A stretch of 64,000 nt of DNA from Acutalibacter sp. 1XD8-36 (GTDB lineage: Bacteria; Bacillota; Clostridia; Oscillospirales; Acutalibacteraceae). The notes beneath the pieces were generated by a model. It was not told where the DNA came from, searched no databases, and saw only the letters and a program-made list of their open reading frames with translations. The DNA lies in the NCBI RefSeq assembly GCF_009917525.1, contig NZ_QZDU01000006.1, positions 111,894 through 175,893 on the forward strand, read 5' to 3'. Positions 43,256 to 52,213 of the stretch are shown here, piece by piece (position 1 is the stretch's first letter; every line of letters begins with the position of its first letter). Made by a program: the position numbers and the translations under genes.

Positions 43256-44280
43256 ATAATCAGCAGACCCCTATCTTTTTGGGTTTTCAAAAAAGACGCA
43301 GGCGCTATATTGCTGTGTGCGCGGCGCTGGCTGTGCTGGCGGCGGGGCTGGTCTGCTTCGGCATGGTTTTCGGTCAGACCTTCTACAGCCCCCAGACCAT
43401 CTTCCGCGTCCTGAACGGTGAATCGGTCAAGGGCGCGACTTTCACCATCAAGACCCTGCGCCTGCCCCGGGTGCTTACGGGACTGCTGGCTGGGCTGTGC
43501 TTTGGCATGGCAGGCAACACCTTCCAGAAGCTGCTACGAAATCCCCTGGCCAGCCCGGATATCATCGGCGTAACCTCCGGGGCCAGCGTAGCGGCGGTGT
43601 TCGCCATTTTGGTATTGGGCTGGAGCGGTGCGCTGGTGTCTGTTTCCGCCGTGGTTTCTGGCATCGTGGTGGCAGGAGCAATCTGGTTCTTTTCCCAGGG
43701 TGCGGGTTTCTCCAACGGACGGTTGATTTTAGTGGGCATCGGGATGCAGGCGTTCCTCAACGCGGTCATCTCTTGGACCCTGCTGAAAGCCTCGGAGTAC
43801 GATGTACCCAGCGCCATGCGGTGGCTCAGCGGGAGCCTGAATGGGGTCAAAATGGAAAATGTGCCCCTGCTCATCGGGGTGCTGGCCATTGCTGGCGGCG
43901 GGATCTTGCTACTGAACCAACATCTTTCCGTAATGCAGATGGGCGAGGAATACGCCCAAACCCTGGGCGCACGTCCCAGCCGGACACGCCTGCTGCTCAT
44001 CCTGTGCGCCCTGTGCCTGACAGCCTTTGCCACAGCTTCCACAGGGCCCATCGCCTCAGTGGCGTTCTTATCTGGGCCTATTGCTGACCGCCTTACCGGC
44101 GGAGGGAAGGGCAACATGGTTTCTTCCGCCCTTGTGGGCGCGGTGCTGGTGCTTGCCGCCGACCTCTGCGGACAATATGCCTTCCCCGCCCGCTATCCGG
44201 TGGGCGTGATAACCGGCATACTCGGCGCGCCCTATCTGCTGTTTTTACTGCTGCGCATGAACAAAAAAGGAGGAAATTAG
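43252..44280 (+). CDS. FecCD-type ABC permease, second subunit
   Basis: The 342-residue partner permease has the same fold: LRLPRVLTGLLAGLCFGMAGNTFQKLLRNPLASPDIIGVTSGA and TGPIASVAFLSGPIADRL. In most homologues the last motif has PH(I/M) at the place where SGPIAD stands here, as in FepG-like subunits. It overlaps the previous gene by four bases. Confidence 0.92.
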   Translation: MNNQQTPIFLGFQKRRRRYIAVCAALAVLAAGLVCFGMVFGQTFYSPQTIFRVLNGESVKGATFTIKTLRLPRVLTGLLAGLCFGMAGNTFQKLLRNPLASPDIIGVTSGASVAAVFAILVLGWSGALVSVSAVVSGIVVAGAIWFFSQGAGFSNGRLILVGIGMQAFLNAVISWTLLKASEYDVPSAMRWLSGSLNGVKMENVPLLIGVLAIAGGGILLLNQHLSVMQMGEEYAQTLGARPSRTRLLLILCALCLTAFATASTGPIASVAFLSGPIADRLTGGGKGNMVSSALVGAVLVLAADLCGQYAFPARYPVGVITGILGAPYLLFLLLRMNKKGGN

Positions 44281-44282
44281 CG

Positions 44283-45101
44283 ATGGAACAGCACATATTA
44301 TCGGCTGAAAACCTTCAGCTCGGCTATGATGGACGGGTGATTGTGGATAGCATGGAAGCGGTCATACCGGATGGGAAAATCAGCATTATCATCGGGGCCA
44401 ACGGATGCGGGAAATCCACTCTGCTGAAGTCCTTTGCCCGGCTTTTGCGGCCCATGTCTGGAGTGGTCACCCTGGACAGACGGCCCATTGGCAGCTATCA
44501 ACCGAAAAAATTGGCACAGATTTTGGGCCTGCTGCCCCAGTCCCCGGTGGTACCGGAGGCCATAAAAGTTGCGGACCTGGTGGCAAGGGGGCGGTTCCCA
44601 TACCGAAAGCTTTTGCAAAACGCCACAAAGGAGGATATGCGGGCCGTACAGGATGCCCTGGAGATCATGGGTATTGCGGAATTGTGCGACCGCAGTGTAG
44701 ATGAGCTTTCCGGGGGCCAGCGCCAGCGGGTATGGATCGCCCTGGCTCTGGCCCAGCAGACAGACATTCTTCTGCTGGATGAACCCACCACCTATCTGGA
44801 TATCGCCTATCAGGTGGAAATTCTCGACAGCCTTGCCGAACTGAATCAAAGTAAGGGCACTACAATCGTCATGGTACTCCACGATATCAATCTCTCTGCC
44901 CGCTACGCCGACTGGCTTTTTGCCATGCGCAAGGGGAAGTTGCTGGCCCAGGGAGAGCCTGCGGATATTCTCACCCCGGAGTTAATAAAAGAAGTCTACG
45001 GGCTGGACTGTGTGGTAATGGAAGATCCTGTCTCCTGTACGCCCTATGTTGTGCCAAAAGGCAGGTACCATATGAATACTGCCCTGGTGCGGGCCGGATA
45101 A
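44283..45101 (+). CDS. Iron-siderophore ABC transporter ATPase
   Basis: 272 residues with Walker A GANGCGKST, signature LSGGQRQRV, Walker B LLLDEPTTYLD and switch histidine VLHDIN. It is the FepC/FhuC-type nucleotide-binding subunit that closes the four-gene importer operon. GGAGG precedes it and a terminator follows. Confidence 0.95.
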   Translation: MEQHILSAENLQLGYDGRVIVDSMEAVIPDGKISIIIGANGCGKSTLLKSFARLLRPMSGVVTLDRRPIGSYQPKKLAQILGLLPQSPVVPEAIKVADLVARGRFPYRKLLQNATKEDMRAVQDALEIMGIAELCDRSVDELSGGQRQRVWIALALAQQTDILLLDEPTTYLDIAYQVEILDSLAELNQSKGTTIVMVLHDINLSARYADWLFAMRKGKLLAQGEPADILTPELIKEVYGLDCVVMEDPVSCTPYVVPKGRYHMNTALVRAG

Positions 45102-45118
45102 GGTTCCAAAAGAAGATA

Positions 45119-45161
45119 AGACTGTACAAGCGAAAACGACTTGCTTGTACAGTCTCTTTTT
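45119..45161 (+). terminator. Terminator of the importer operon
   Basis: AGACTGTACAAGC (45119-45131) pairs with GCTTGTACAGTCT (45143-45155), followed by CTTTTT. The convergent DtxR-type gene ends at 45160. Confidence 0.9.
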
Positions 45162-45522
45162 ATCCCTCCAACTCCGCCTTCCACTTTCGAAAGCTCTCCT
45201 CGCTGATGGCGTGCTCGATCTTGCAGGCATCCTCCTCAGCCAGCTTCTCATCCACCCCGGCGGCGATAAGCTGGCGGGTGAAAAACTGGTGCCGTTCATA
45301 AATCTGCTCTGCCACCTCCCGGCCCAGGCCGGTCAAGAGCAGGGAACCGTTTCCGTCAACCTCCAAGAACCCGCCCTTTTTCAGGAGCCCTACCGCGTTG
45401 CTAATGCTGGGTTTGCTAAAATTCATGTGTCGGTCCAGATCAACTGAGCGCACCGCGCCCATTTTACGTTGCAAAACCAAAATTGCCTCCAGATAGTCCT
45501 CGCCGGACGCGTATAATGCCAT
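45160..45522 (-). CDS. DtxR/MntR-family metal-dependent repressor
   Basis: A 120-residue regulator without the C-terminal SH3 domain, so nearer MntR in length. It has a winged helix (VDLDRHMNFSKPSISNAVGLLKKGG) and a dimerisation/metal domain. H78 and the ACKIEH motif (C100, E103, H104) match the DtxR ligands C102-E105-H106 more closely than the MntR pattern; D9 and E12 fit the N-terminal ligands. Ligands are Fe2+ or Mn2+. It follows the MATE gene in one operon headed by a TTAG-N6-CTAA box, and is the likely reader of all such boxes. Confidence 0.88.
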   Translation of the reverse strand: MALYASGEDYLEAILVLQRKMGAVRSVDLDRHMNFSKPSISNAVGLLKKGGFLEVDGNGSLLLTGLGREVAEQIYERHQFFTRQLIAAGVDEKLAEEDACKIEHAISEESFRKWKAELEG

Positions 45523-45535
45523 AATTGTCCTCCCT

Positions 45536-46888
45536 TTAGGTGCGTACCTTGGTATGGTCGCGGAACAGATGATAATAGATTGTAAAAGCCAGTGATGTGA
45601 CCGCCCAGGAAACCGGGTAGACTGCCAAGATTGCCAGCAGTTGGTGATTGTGCGGCACAAGCCATATCCACAGGACACGGGTAGCGCAGGTGCCAAGCAG
45701 AGTGATCACCATGGGCCGCAGACTCTCGCCCTGGCCCCGGATCGCCCCGGCAAAGACCTCGCCGAACACATACAAAAAGCAGAGCGGGGCCATCAGCCTC
45801 ATAAGCCTGCCGGTGACGCCGGCAATGGGCGCATCCGCCGAGTTGAGGATAAGACGGCCCAGCGGTTCGCTCCATAAAAACAGGATAGCGCTGATAAAAA
45901 TGATAATGGCAAGGATCATACCAAGACCGATCCGTACTCCTTTTCTGCAACGCTCCCCCTGGCCCGCGCCGTAATTTTGCGCCACAAAGGTGGCGATCGC
46001 CGCCGCGAAGGAGTCTGCTGCCAGCCATATGAGAAAATCCAGCTTGCCGCACAGGGCCCAGGCCACGATGTTATCCGTACCGGTCTGGTTCACCGCCGCC
46101 TGCACAGTCATGTTGGAGATGGGGTACAATACAGACTGTAAGGCCATAGGCAGGCCGATGGTGAATATCTTCCCCAGCACCGCTCTGTCAAAGCGGAGCC
46201 GCCCGGGGGACAGCCGGTAAGCCGCCTGCCGCCTTGTCAATACCATCAGTGCCAGTGCCGCGCTTAGCCCTTGGGCAAGGACTGTGGCCAGGGCCGCGCT
46301 GGGGGCGCTCATGCCCCATGCCGCCACGAACAGCAGGTCAAGGCCCACATTCGCCGCGCCGGAGACTGCCAAAATGCAGAACGGTGTCCGGGAATCCCCC
46401 ACCGCCCGCAAAATTCCGGCGCAGATATTGTAGACCATGGATACGGCCAGCCCGGCAAAATAAATCTGTACATACCCCAGCGCCAAAGGATACACGTCGT
46501 TCGGTACGCTCATCAGGCGCAAGCCCAAAGGCGCTGCCGCCACGCATACCGTCGACAGCACCAGCCCTCCCGTCATTGAGAATGCCACCGCCGTGTGTAC
46601 GGCTTTTGAGAGGGCGTCCTCCTCCTTGGCCCCGAAGCACTGGGAGATAATGATGGCTGCCCCCGCAGACAACCCGGTGAAGAAATTGACCGGCAGTTCG
46701 AGCAGATTATAGATGGAATCTATGGCGGCAAGGCCCGCTTTTCCCGCGAACTGCCCCAATATCACAGCGTCCACCGTGGCGTAGAGCTGCTGGAAAAGCC
46801 CGCCTGCCAGGACGGGCAGAAAATACAGCAGAAGCAATTTCCAGATAGAGCCGGTGGTGAAATCAATGGCGCTGGCCCTCTTTTTCAT
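45536..46888 (-). CDS. MATE-family efflux transporter (in metal cargo)
   Basis: A 450-residue protein with 12 membrane helices in two similar halves, each beginning with a GSIWKLLLLYFLPVLAGGLFQQLY/TIGLPMALQSVLYPISN-type segment, the NorM/DinF pattern. It pumps cationic compounds out by Na+ or H+ exchange. AAGGAGG precedes ATG 46888, and an iron-box-like palindrome overlaps the promoter. The DtxR-type gene follows after 13 bases. Confidence 0.92.
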   Translation of the reverse strand: MKKRASAIDFTTGSIWKLLLLYFLPVLAGGLFQQLYATVDAVILGQFAGKAGLAAIDSIYNLLELPVNFFTGLSAGAAIIISQCFGAKEEDALSKAVHTAVAFSMTGGLVLSTVCVAAAPLGLRLMSVPNDVYPLALGYVQIYFAGLAVSMVYNICAGILRAVGDSRTPFCILAVSGAANVGLDLLFVAAWGMSAPSAALATVLAQGLSAALALMVLTRRQAAYRLSPGRLRFDRAVLGKIFTIGLPMALQSVLYPISNMTVQAAVNQTGTDNIVAWALCGKLDFLIWLAADSFAAAIATFVAQNYGAGQGERCRKGVRIGLGMILAIIIFISAILFLWSEPLGRLILNSADAPIAGVTGRLMRLMAPLCFLYVFGEVFAGAIRGQGESLRPMVITLLGTCATRVLWIWLVPHNHQLLAILAVYPVSWAVTSLAFTIYYHLFRDHTKVRT

Positions 46889-46904
46889 GTTGGCCTCCTT
46901 TTTG

Positions 46905-46918
46905 TTAGCTTATACTAA
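46905..46918. promoter_or_regulatory. TTAG-N6-CTAA box upstream of MATE-dtxR
   Basis: TTAG-CTTATA-CTAA, extended to GTTAG...CTAAC, 16 bases before the MATE start codon and over the likely -10 (TAGTAT on the minus strand, 16 bases after TTGAAT). It suggests autoregulation of the repressor. Confidence 0.7.
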
Positions 46919-47133
46919 CCTTTGGGCGTGAAAATTCAACGTGGAGCATGAAACCCATGGGAAAGGTGCGTATGACCCGGTAAAACAGCCGGATGATTGG
47001 CGTTTTGCGATAGCCGCCTTTCAGATAACTTTGACAGAGCAATTCTCCTTTGTGTTCCGGCATCAGTGAACGCTGGGGCGATGATATCCCACAGTAACCG
47101 TTTACAACAGGTGTATCTCATGATTCCTGCCAC

Positions 47134-47916
47134 CTACCCCAGCGCCACATCCAGTGCCAGCATAACGGCAAACCCAGCCGCAAAGAACAGCGTCCCCAAA
47201 TTTGAGTGCTCCCCAAGAGATGCCTCCGGGATGAGTTCCTCCACCACCACATAGATCATGGCCCCCGCCGCGAAACTGAGCAGATATGGCAACGCGGGCA
47301 GAATAAATCCTGCTGCCAGAATGGTTAGCATGGCGGCCAACGGCTCCACCACCCCGGAGAGAACGCCGTACAGAAAAGCCCGCCCTTTCCCCGTCCCTTC
47401 CGCCCGGAGCGGCATGGAGATAATGGCCCCCTCCGGGAAATTCTGCAGGGCGATGCCCAGGGACAGGGCCAGCGTACCGGCGGCGGTGATGCCGCTGTTC
47501 CCGGATATCCACCCCGCCAGCACCACGCCCACCGCCATTCCCTCTGGGATGTTGTGGAGGGTGACGGCCAACACCAGCATGGTCGTCTGTTTCAGCCGGG
47601 CATGAGGCCCTTCTGGCTGACTTGTGCCCTGGTGCAGATGGGGAACCGCCCTATCCAGTATCAGCAGGAACAGTATGCCCAACCAGAACCCGACTACCGC
47701 CGGAAGGAACGCCAGCCTGCCCATATCCGCCGACTGCTCCATGGCGGGCACCAGCAGGCTCCACACGGAAGCCGCCACCATGACCCCGGCGGCAAAGCCG
47801 GTCAGGGCGCGCTGGACAGCCCGGTTCAGCCCGCTTTTTATGAAGAACACACAGCCTGCCCCCAGGGAAGTGCCCAGAAAGGGGAGCAGTAATTCTGCCA
47901 GAACATTTCGTACCAT
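47134..47916 (-). CDS. ZIP-family divalent metal transporter
   Basis: A 260-residue protein with 8 membrane segments. Metal-site motifs lie in TM4, LHNIPEGMAVG, and TM5, QNFPEGAII, and a His-containing loop (VPHLHQGTSQPEGPH) precedes them. Substrates are Zn2+, Fe2+ or Mn2+. ATG 47916 is preferred over 47961 because GGGAGG precedes it, although the spacing is long. It is the last gene of the 52087-to-47134 unit. Confidence 0.9.
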   Translation of the reverse strand: MVRNVLAELLLPFLGTSLGAGCVFFIKSGLNRAVQRALTGFAAGVMVAASVWSLLVPAMEQSADMGRLAFLPAVVGFWLGILFLLILDRAVPHLHQGTSQPEGPHARLKQTTMLVLAVTLHNIPEGMAVGVVLAGWISGNSGITAAGTLALSLGIALQNFPEGAIISMPLRAEGTGKGRAFLYGVLSGVVEPLAAMLTILAAGFILPALPYLLSFAAGAMIYVVVEELIPEASLGEHSNLGTLFFAAGFAVMLALDVALG

Positions 47917-47992
47917 TTTTCTGCGTTTTCCTCCCGTTTTACGTTTGGGTACTGTGTACATTATGCGCTGTTGTCAGTTTGAAATACTCTCG

Positions 47993-48373
47993 TCAGCCAT
48001 CTGCCGGGATTGTCTTGACCCCAAAGCAAAAATAAAGGATATGGAACACCCACACGCACCCCAGCACGATGCGGCCCACCGGCACGGCGTGCATCATCAC
48101 AAAGCCGATGGACATGAGCAGGGTCACCGTCACCATAATGCGCACCTTGGTCTTTTTCGTCATGCCCTTGCCCTGGACAAAGCTCTCCAGGTTCTCCTTA
48201 TAGAGCTTCGTACCCTTGAACCACCTGTCCAAGCGTTCCGAGCTGCGTGCAAAGCAGAACGCTGCCAGCAATAAAAAGGGGAACGCGGGCAGCAGAGGCA
48301 GAACCGCCCCCACCGCACCCAGCCCCACGCCGATGCACCCCAATACTATGTACCCGATTTTCTTAATTTTCAT
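47993..48373 (-). CDS. DUF454 (YbaN-like) membrane protein
   Basis: 126 residues with three or four membrane segments, starting MKIKKIGYIVLGCIGVGLGAVG and holding the family stretch LPLLPAFPFLLLAAFCFARSS. The role of YbaN is unknown; DUF454 genes often lie beside haem or iron genes. ATG 48373 overlaps the ygbA-like stop and has TTGGAGG upstream. Confidence 0.88.
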   Translation of the reverse strand: MKIKKIGYIVLGCIGVGLGAVGAVLPLLPAFPFLLLAAFCFARSSERLDRWFKGTKLYKENLESFVQGKGMTKKTKVRIMVTVTLLMSIGFVMMHAVPVGRIVLGCVWVFHILYFCFGVKTIPADG

Positions 48374-48705
48374 GCCTGTTCCTCCAATCTCCGTTTCTCT
48401 TTTCTGGTCTCGATTACGTGCCGCACCGCCTGCACCGGGCAGACAAGGAGCATCCTGGGCCCGGAAAAGCGCATCACCGCCCGGATTTTCTCCCGCATTT
48501 CCGGCTTGTAGCAGTGTACCCGGCAGTTGGAGCAAAAGGTCTTTGTCTCCATGAACGGGCAGTGGTCGCTGCGCTGTCGGGCGTATTCGGCCAGTGCCGC
48601 GCACTCCGGGCAGAGTCCCTTGGTGTGGTGGTTTTTCCGGCAGTAAAGGGCAATCATCTTGGCCACCATCGCCTTTTCCCGCTCCCGTTTTGTCTGTGCG
48701 TCCAT
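48370..48705 (-). CDS. Nitrous oxide-stimulated promoter (YgbA) family protein
   Basis: A 111-residue Cys-rich protein of the YgbA_NO family: REKAMVAKMIALYCRKNHHTKGLCPECAAL, HCPFMETKTFCSNCRVHCYKPEMRE and RMLLVCPVQAVRHV. In Salmonella and E. coli ygbA belongs to the nitric-oxide-controlled NsrR regulon. The paired cysteines probably bind a metal. It shares one base with the stop of the upstream ABC gene. Confidence 0.85.
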   Translation of the reverse strand: MDAQTKREREKAMVAKMIALYCRKNHHTKGLCPECAALAEYARQRSDHCPFMETKTFCSNCRVHCYKPEMREKIRAVMRFSGPRMLLVCPVQAVRHVIETRKEKRRLEEQA

Positions 48706-50360
48706 CAGCTCAGCCTCCCATTCTCCACCGAGTACACCCGGTCCGCAATACGCATGGTACTCTGCCTGTGAGACACCAACACCACGGTCTTGCCGCCCCG
48801 CTCCTGGCCTAGGGACTTCAAAATCACCGCCTCGTTCAGGCTGTCCAGATTGCTGGTGGGTTCGTCCAGCAGCATCAACGGAGCGTCGTGAAGGAATGCC
48901 CTTGCCAGCCCCAGCCGCTGGCGCTCTCCGCCGGAGAGGGTGCCGCCCAGCTCGCCCACAGGGGTGTCGTAGCCCTTTGGCAGGGTCATGATGAAGTCAT
49001 GGACAGCGGCCTTTTTGCAGGCAGCAATGATTTCCTCATCCGTGGCGTCCAGCTTTGCAACGCGGAGATTGTTCTTGATGCTGTCGTGAAACAGATGGGT
49101 CTCCTGGGTAACGAAACTCTCCAGCTCCCGGAGGTTTTGAGTGTTGATCTCCCCCACGTCCCTGCCCGACACCAGCACCTGCCCCGGCCCGGCCTGCCAG
49201 AATCTCATGAGCAGCTTGAGGAAGGTAGACTTCCCACTGCCGCTTTTGCCCATGATGCCCACTACTTCCCCTTTTGGCACGTCCAGGCTCAGCCCGCTGA
49301 GGACTTGTTCGCCGCCATAGGAGAAGCAGAGGTTTTCCGTTGCCGCGCCGGTAAAGTCCACTGCGGCCTGACCGCTGACCTCCTCTACCAAAGGCGCTTC
49401 CTCCAGAATATCCAGCACCCGGTTTCCGGCGGCGAAGGTACTCTGCAAAGTGCTGCCCAGGTTAGCCAGAGCCACGCAGGGGCCAAAGCTGCTCATGAGC
49501 GCCACTGTGGGAATAAGCACCCCGGTAAAGTCCACCTGCCCCCGGCTGTACAGCGCTGCCGAGGTGAACAGCATTGCTAAGTCCAGCAACAGAATCACGG
49601 TATTGGTGACGGCCATGCTGTACCCCGCCTTACACTTCATTTTGGACTCGCTCTCCGAGAGGGCATCGGTGCGGGCGTTCATTTGAGCAAGCCGGGCCTC
49701 CCCCTGGCCGTACTGGACGGTCTCGTCCAGACCCCGCAGGCTGTCCAGCACAAAGGCGCTCAGCTCCCCGGACTCCCGCCGGAACACCATGCCATCCTCT
49801 CCGCTGAGCCGGGAAGTCAGAATGGGCACAGCTACTCCCACCACGACATAAGCCCCCAGGGCCAGCAGCCCCAGCGCCCAGTGGCAGCTGCCGATGAACA
49901 GGCACATCACCACCGTAAACAGCCCGGCAATGGCCGCCGGGGAGATGGTGTGGGCGTAGAACACCTCCAGCAGCTCAATGTCCGAGGTGATGACTGCTAT
50001 CAGATCGCCACGGTTCCGGCCCTCCAGCTTGGCGGGGCACAGGCGGCGCAGGGACCGGAACACTTTGTCTCTTATGAGCGCCAACAGCTTGAAGGCAATG
50101 TAGTGGTTGCTGGCCTGCTCGGAGTAGCGCAGAACGCCCCGCAGCAGGGCGAACACACCCACGGAAATGAAAATGGCGGTCAGGCTAAGGGGCGTGTCGA
50201 ACCGCAATAGATTCAGCACCGCGTACCCGCCGAAGATGGTGATGAACGCCGCGCACAGGTGACCGGCAAGGCCCATCCCAATCGCCAGCACCATGAACCC
50301 GGCCAAAGGCCTCACCAGCCCCACCAGCCTCAGCATGACTTTGAACCCGCTCCGTTTCAT
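48705..50360 (-). CDS. ABC exporter half-transporter, CydC-like
   Basis: 551 residues: six membrane helices (about 1-310) and a nucleotide-binding domain with Walker A GKSGSGKST, signature LSGGERQRL and Walker B LMLLDEPTSNLD. It resembles the CydC side of CydDC and related metal-linked exporters. It overlaps its partner by four bases (ATGA), so the two form a heterodimer. In this setting thiol, haem or siderophore-type substrates are plausible; none is proven. Confidence 0.85.
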   Translation of the reverse strand: MKRSGFKVMLRLVGLVRPLAGFMVLAIGMGLAGHLCAAFITIFGGYAVLNLLRFDTPLSLTAIFISVGVFALLRGVLRYSEQASNHYIAFKLLALIRDKVFRSLRRLCPAKLEGRNRGDLIAVITSDIELLEVFYAHTISPAAIAGLFTVVMCLFIGSCHWALGLLALGAYVVVGVAVPILTSRLSGEDGMVFRRESGELSAFVLDSLRGLDETVQYGQGEARLAQMNARTDALSESESKMKCKAGYSMAVTNTVILLLDLAMLFTSAALYSRGQVDFTGVLIPTVALMSSFGPCVALANLGSTLQSTFAAGNRVLDILEEAPLVEEVSGQAAVDFTGAATENLCFSYGGEQVLSGLSLDVPKGEVVGIMGKSGSGKSTFLKLLMRFWQAGPGQVLVSGRDVGEINTQNLRELESFVTQETHLFHDSIKNNLRVAKLDATDEEIIAACKKAAVHDFIMTLPKGYDTPVGELGGTLSGGERQRLGLARAFLHDAPLMLLDEPTSNLDSLNEAVILKSLGQERGGKTVVLVSHRQSTMRIADRVYSVENGRLS

Positions 50361-52087
50361 TTTGACCCCTCCCTGCTATAGTTTTCCAAGGACTGCTGAG
50401 CCTCCCACAGGGCGGCGTAAGCGCCCCGCTTTTCCAGCAGCTCATGATGCGTGCCGTGCTCCGCAACGTGGCCTTTTTCCATCACATAAATGTTGTCTGC
50501 ACCAGTCACGTTGGCCAGCCGGTGGGAGATGAGAATGATCGTCTTTTCCCTGGCCAGTTGGTGAATCTCTGCCATAATGTCGTTCTCGCTCTCCACGTCG
50601 ATGTTGGAGGTGGCCTCATCGAAGATGTACACCGGGCTGTCGTGGAGCAGCGCCCGGGCCAGGGCCAGCCGCTGCCGCTGGCCGCCGGAGAGGTTTGCAC
50701 CCTGCTCGGTGAGGGGGGTGTCAAGGCCCTTCTCCTGCCGGAGGAAACCGTCCAGCTTCACCTTTTCCAGCGCCGCCCAGAGTTCATCGTCCGTGGCATC
50801 GGGCCTGCCCATTTGCAGATTTTCCCGCACGGTGCCCTTAAATAGGTAGCTCTGGTGGCTGATGTAGGTGATGCTTTCCATCAGGTTTGCCTCGGCTATG
50901 TCCGCCAGCTCCACGCCGCCGATCTGGATGGAGCCGCTATAGCCCCGGTTCCGGCCCAGGAGCAGTCCGGTGATGGTGCTCTTGCCACAGCCGGATTCAC
51001 CAACGATAGCGGTGAAGCCGCCTTTAGGCACGACTAACTCAATGCTATGAAGAATGGGCCGGTCAGGCTCGTAGGCAAAACTCAGGTTGGTGCAGGTGAT
51101 GGAGCAATCCTCCGGGAAAGGTGCAGTGCCCCGCTCCGGCTCAGGCAAGTCCAGCAGGCGGAAAATCTTCTCGCTGGCGGCCATGCCGTTCATGGCAATA
51201 TGGAAAAAGCTGCCCAGCTGGCGCATGGGAATGAAAAAGTCGGCGGACAGAAGAATGATGAGCAGGCACCCGGCCAAGTCCACCTGCCTGGCCCGGTACT
51301 GGGTCACGGAAAGAATCACCCCCAGGGCCGCGCCGCCGTAGGCAATCAAGTCCATAATGGTGATGGAATTCAGCTGCATGGTCAGCACCTTCATAGTGAT
51401 CCGCCGGAAGCTCTCAGCCTCCTGGTTCATCTCCTCCTGCTTGAAGCCGTCGGACTGATAGATTTTTAAGGTTGTTAAGCCTTGCAGGTTTTCCAGAAAA
51501 GTGTCGCCCAAAGCGGTATATTGCCCCCAGTATTTGGCGAGCAGCTTCTTGGCACAGGTCTGCACGGCGGCGATGGCAATGGGAATAAGAGGCACGCACA
51601 CCAACAGCACCACCGCCGAGGGTACGTTTACTGTGCACAGGTAGGCGAACAGGGTCAGCGGGGCCAGCATGGCGTAGAAAAATTGGGGCAGGTACGCCCC
51701 AAAGTAGGTTTCCAGCTGGTCAACGCCCTCCACCGCCACCTGGATCACCTCGGCGGTGCTGGCGCTCTGGCGGTAACACACTCCCAGCCGAAGGAGCTTT
51801 CGGTAGATAAGTTCCCGTAGGGTATGCTTGACGGCCTTGGACGAGAGATAGCTCATGCGGCTAGCCCCCACTGTGCAGGCGAAGCGGAGGACAAGCGCTC
51901 CCGCCGCCACCGCCGCTGTCAGGCCGAGCCGCCCGCTTTTACCCAAAGCCAAACAGGCTAAAAAAGCGGTTATGGCGGTCATCATAGCCATGTTTGCCAA
52001 TAGAGAGAGCCATTGCAGGGCTATGTTCCCGGTCACGTATTTTCGGCTCTCGGGGACTGTGCCGATCAGGCGTTTGTTGATCATCAT
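50357..52087 (-). CDS. ABC exporter half-transporter, CydD-like
   Basis: 576 residues with six membrane helices and a nucleotide-binding domain (Walker A GESGCGKST, signature LSGGQRQRL, VYIFDEATSNID, ILISHRLANV). The membrane part has the CydD-like KLLRLGVCYRQSASTAEVIQVAVEGVDQLETYFGAYLPQF. The operon CydD-like, CydC-like, YgbA, YbaN, ZIP is headed by a promoter and two TTAG-N6-CTAA boxes. Confidence 0.85.
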   Translation of the reverse strand: MMINKRLIGTVPESRKYVTGNIALQWLSLLANMAMMTAITAFLACLALGKSGRLGLTAAVAAGALVLRFACTVGASRMSYLSSKAVKHTLRELIYRKLLRLGVCYRQSASTAEVIQVAVEGVDQLETYFGAYLPQFFYAMLAPLTLFAYLCTVNVPSAVVLLVCVPLIPIAIAAVQTCAKKLLAKYWGQYTALGDTFLENLQGLTTLKIYQSDGFKQEEMNQEAESFRRITMKVLTMQLNSITIMDLIAYGGAALGVILSVTQYRARQVDLAGCLLIILLSADFFIPMRQLGSFFHIAMNGMAASEKIFRLLDLPEPERGTAPFPEDCSITCTNLSFAYEPDRPILHSIELVVPKGGFTAIVGESGCGKSTITGLLLGRNRGYSGSIQIGGVELADIAEANLMESITYISHQSYLFKGTVRENLQMGRPDATDDELWAALEKVKLDGFLRQEKGLDTPLTEQGANLSGGQRQRLALARALLHDSPVYIFDEATSNIDVESENDIMAEIHQLAREKTIILISHRLANVTGADNIYVMEKGHVAEHGTHHELLEKRGAYAALWEAQQSLENYSREGSK

Positions 52088-52111
52088 AGCGATCTTCCTC
52101 TCACAGATTTG

Positions 52112-52205
52112 TTAGCATATGCTAACCACATGTTAGATGAAAGCGCACGCCGATTAGCGTGCGCTAACTCGCTTATATTTTACTATGAGAAGGAAAATTT
52201 GTCAA
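52112..52205 (-). promoter_or_regulatory. Promoter and two palindromic boxes of the CydDC-like operon
   Basis: On the minus strand TTGACA (52200-52205), a 17-base spacer and TAAAAT (52177-52182). TTAG-CGTGCG-CTAA (52154-52167) lies directly after the -10 and TTAG-CATATG-CTAA (52112-52125, perfect palindrome) further down the leader. The layout copies that of the importer operon at 41070-41184. Confidence 0.78.
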
Positions 52206-52213
52206 GGGGAGTT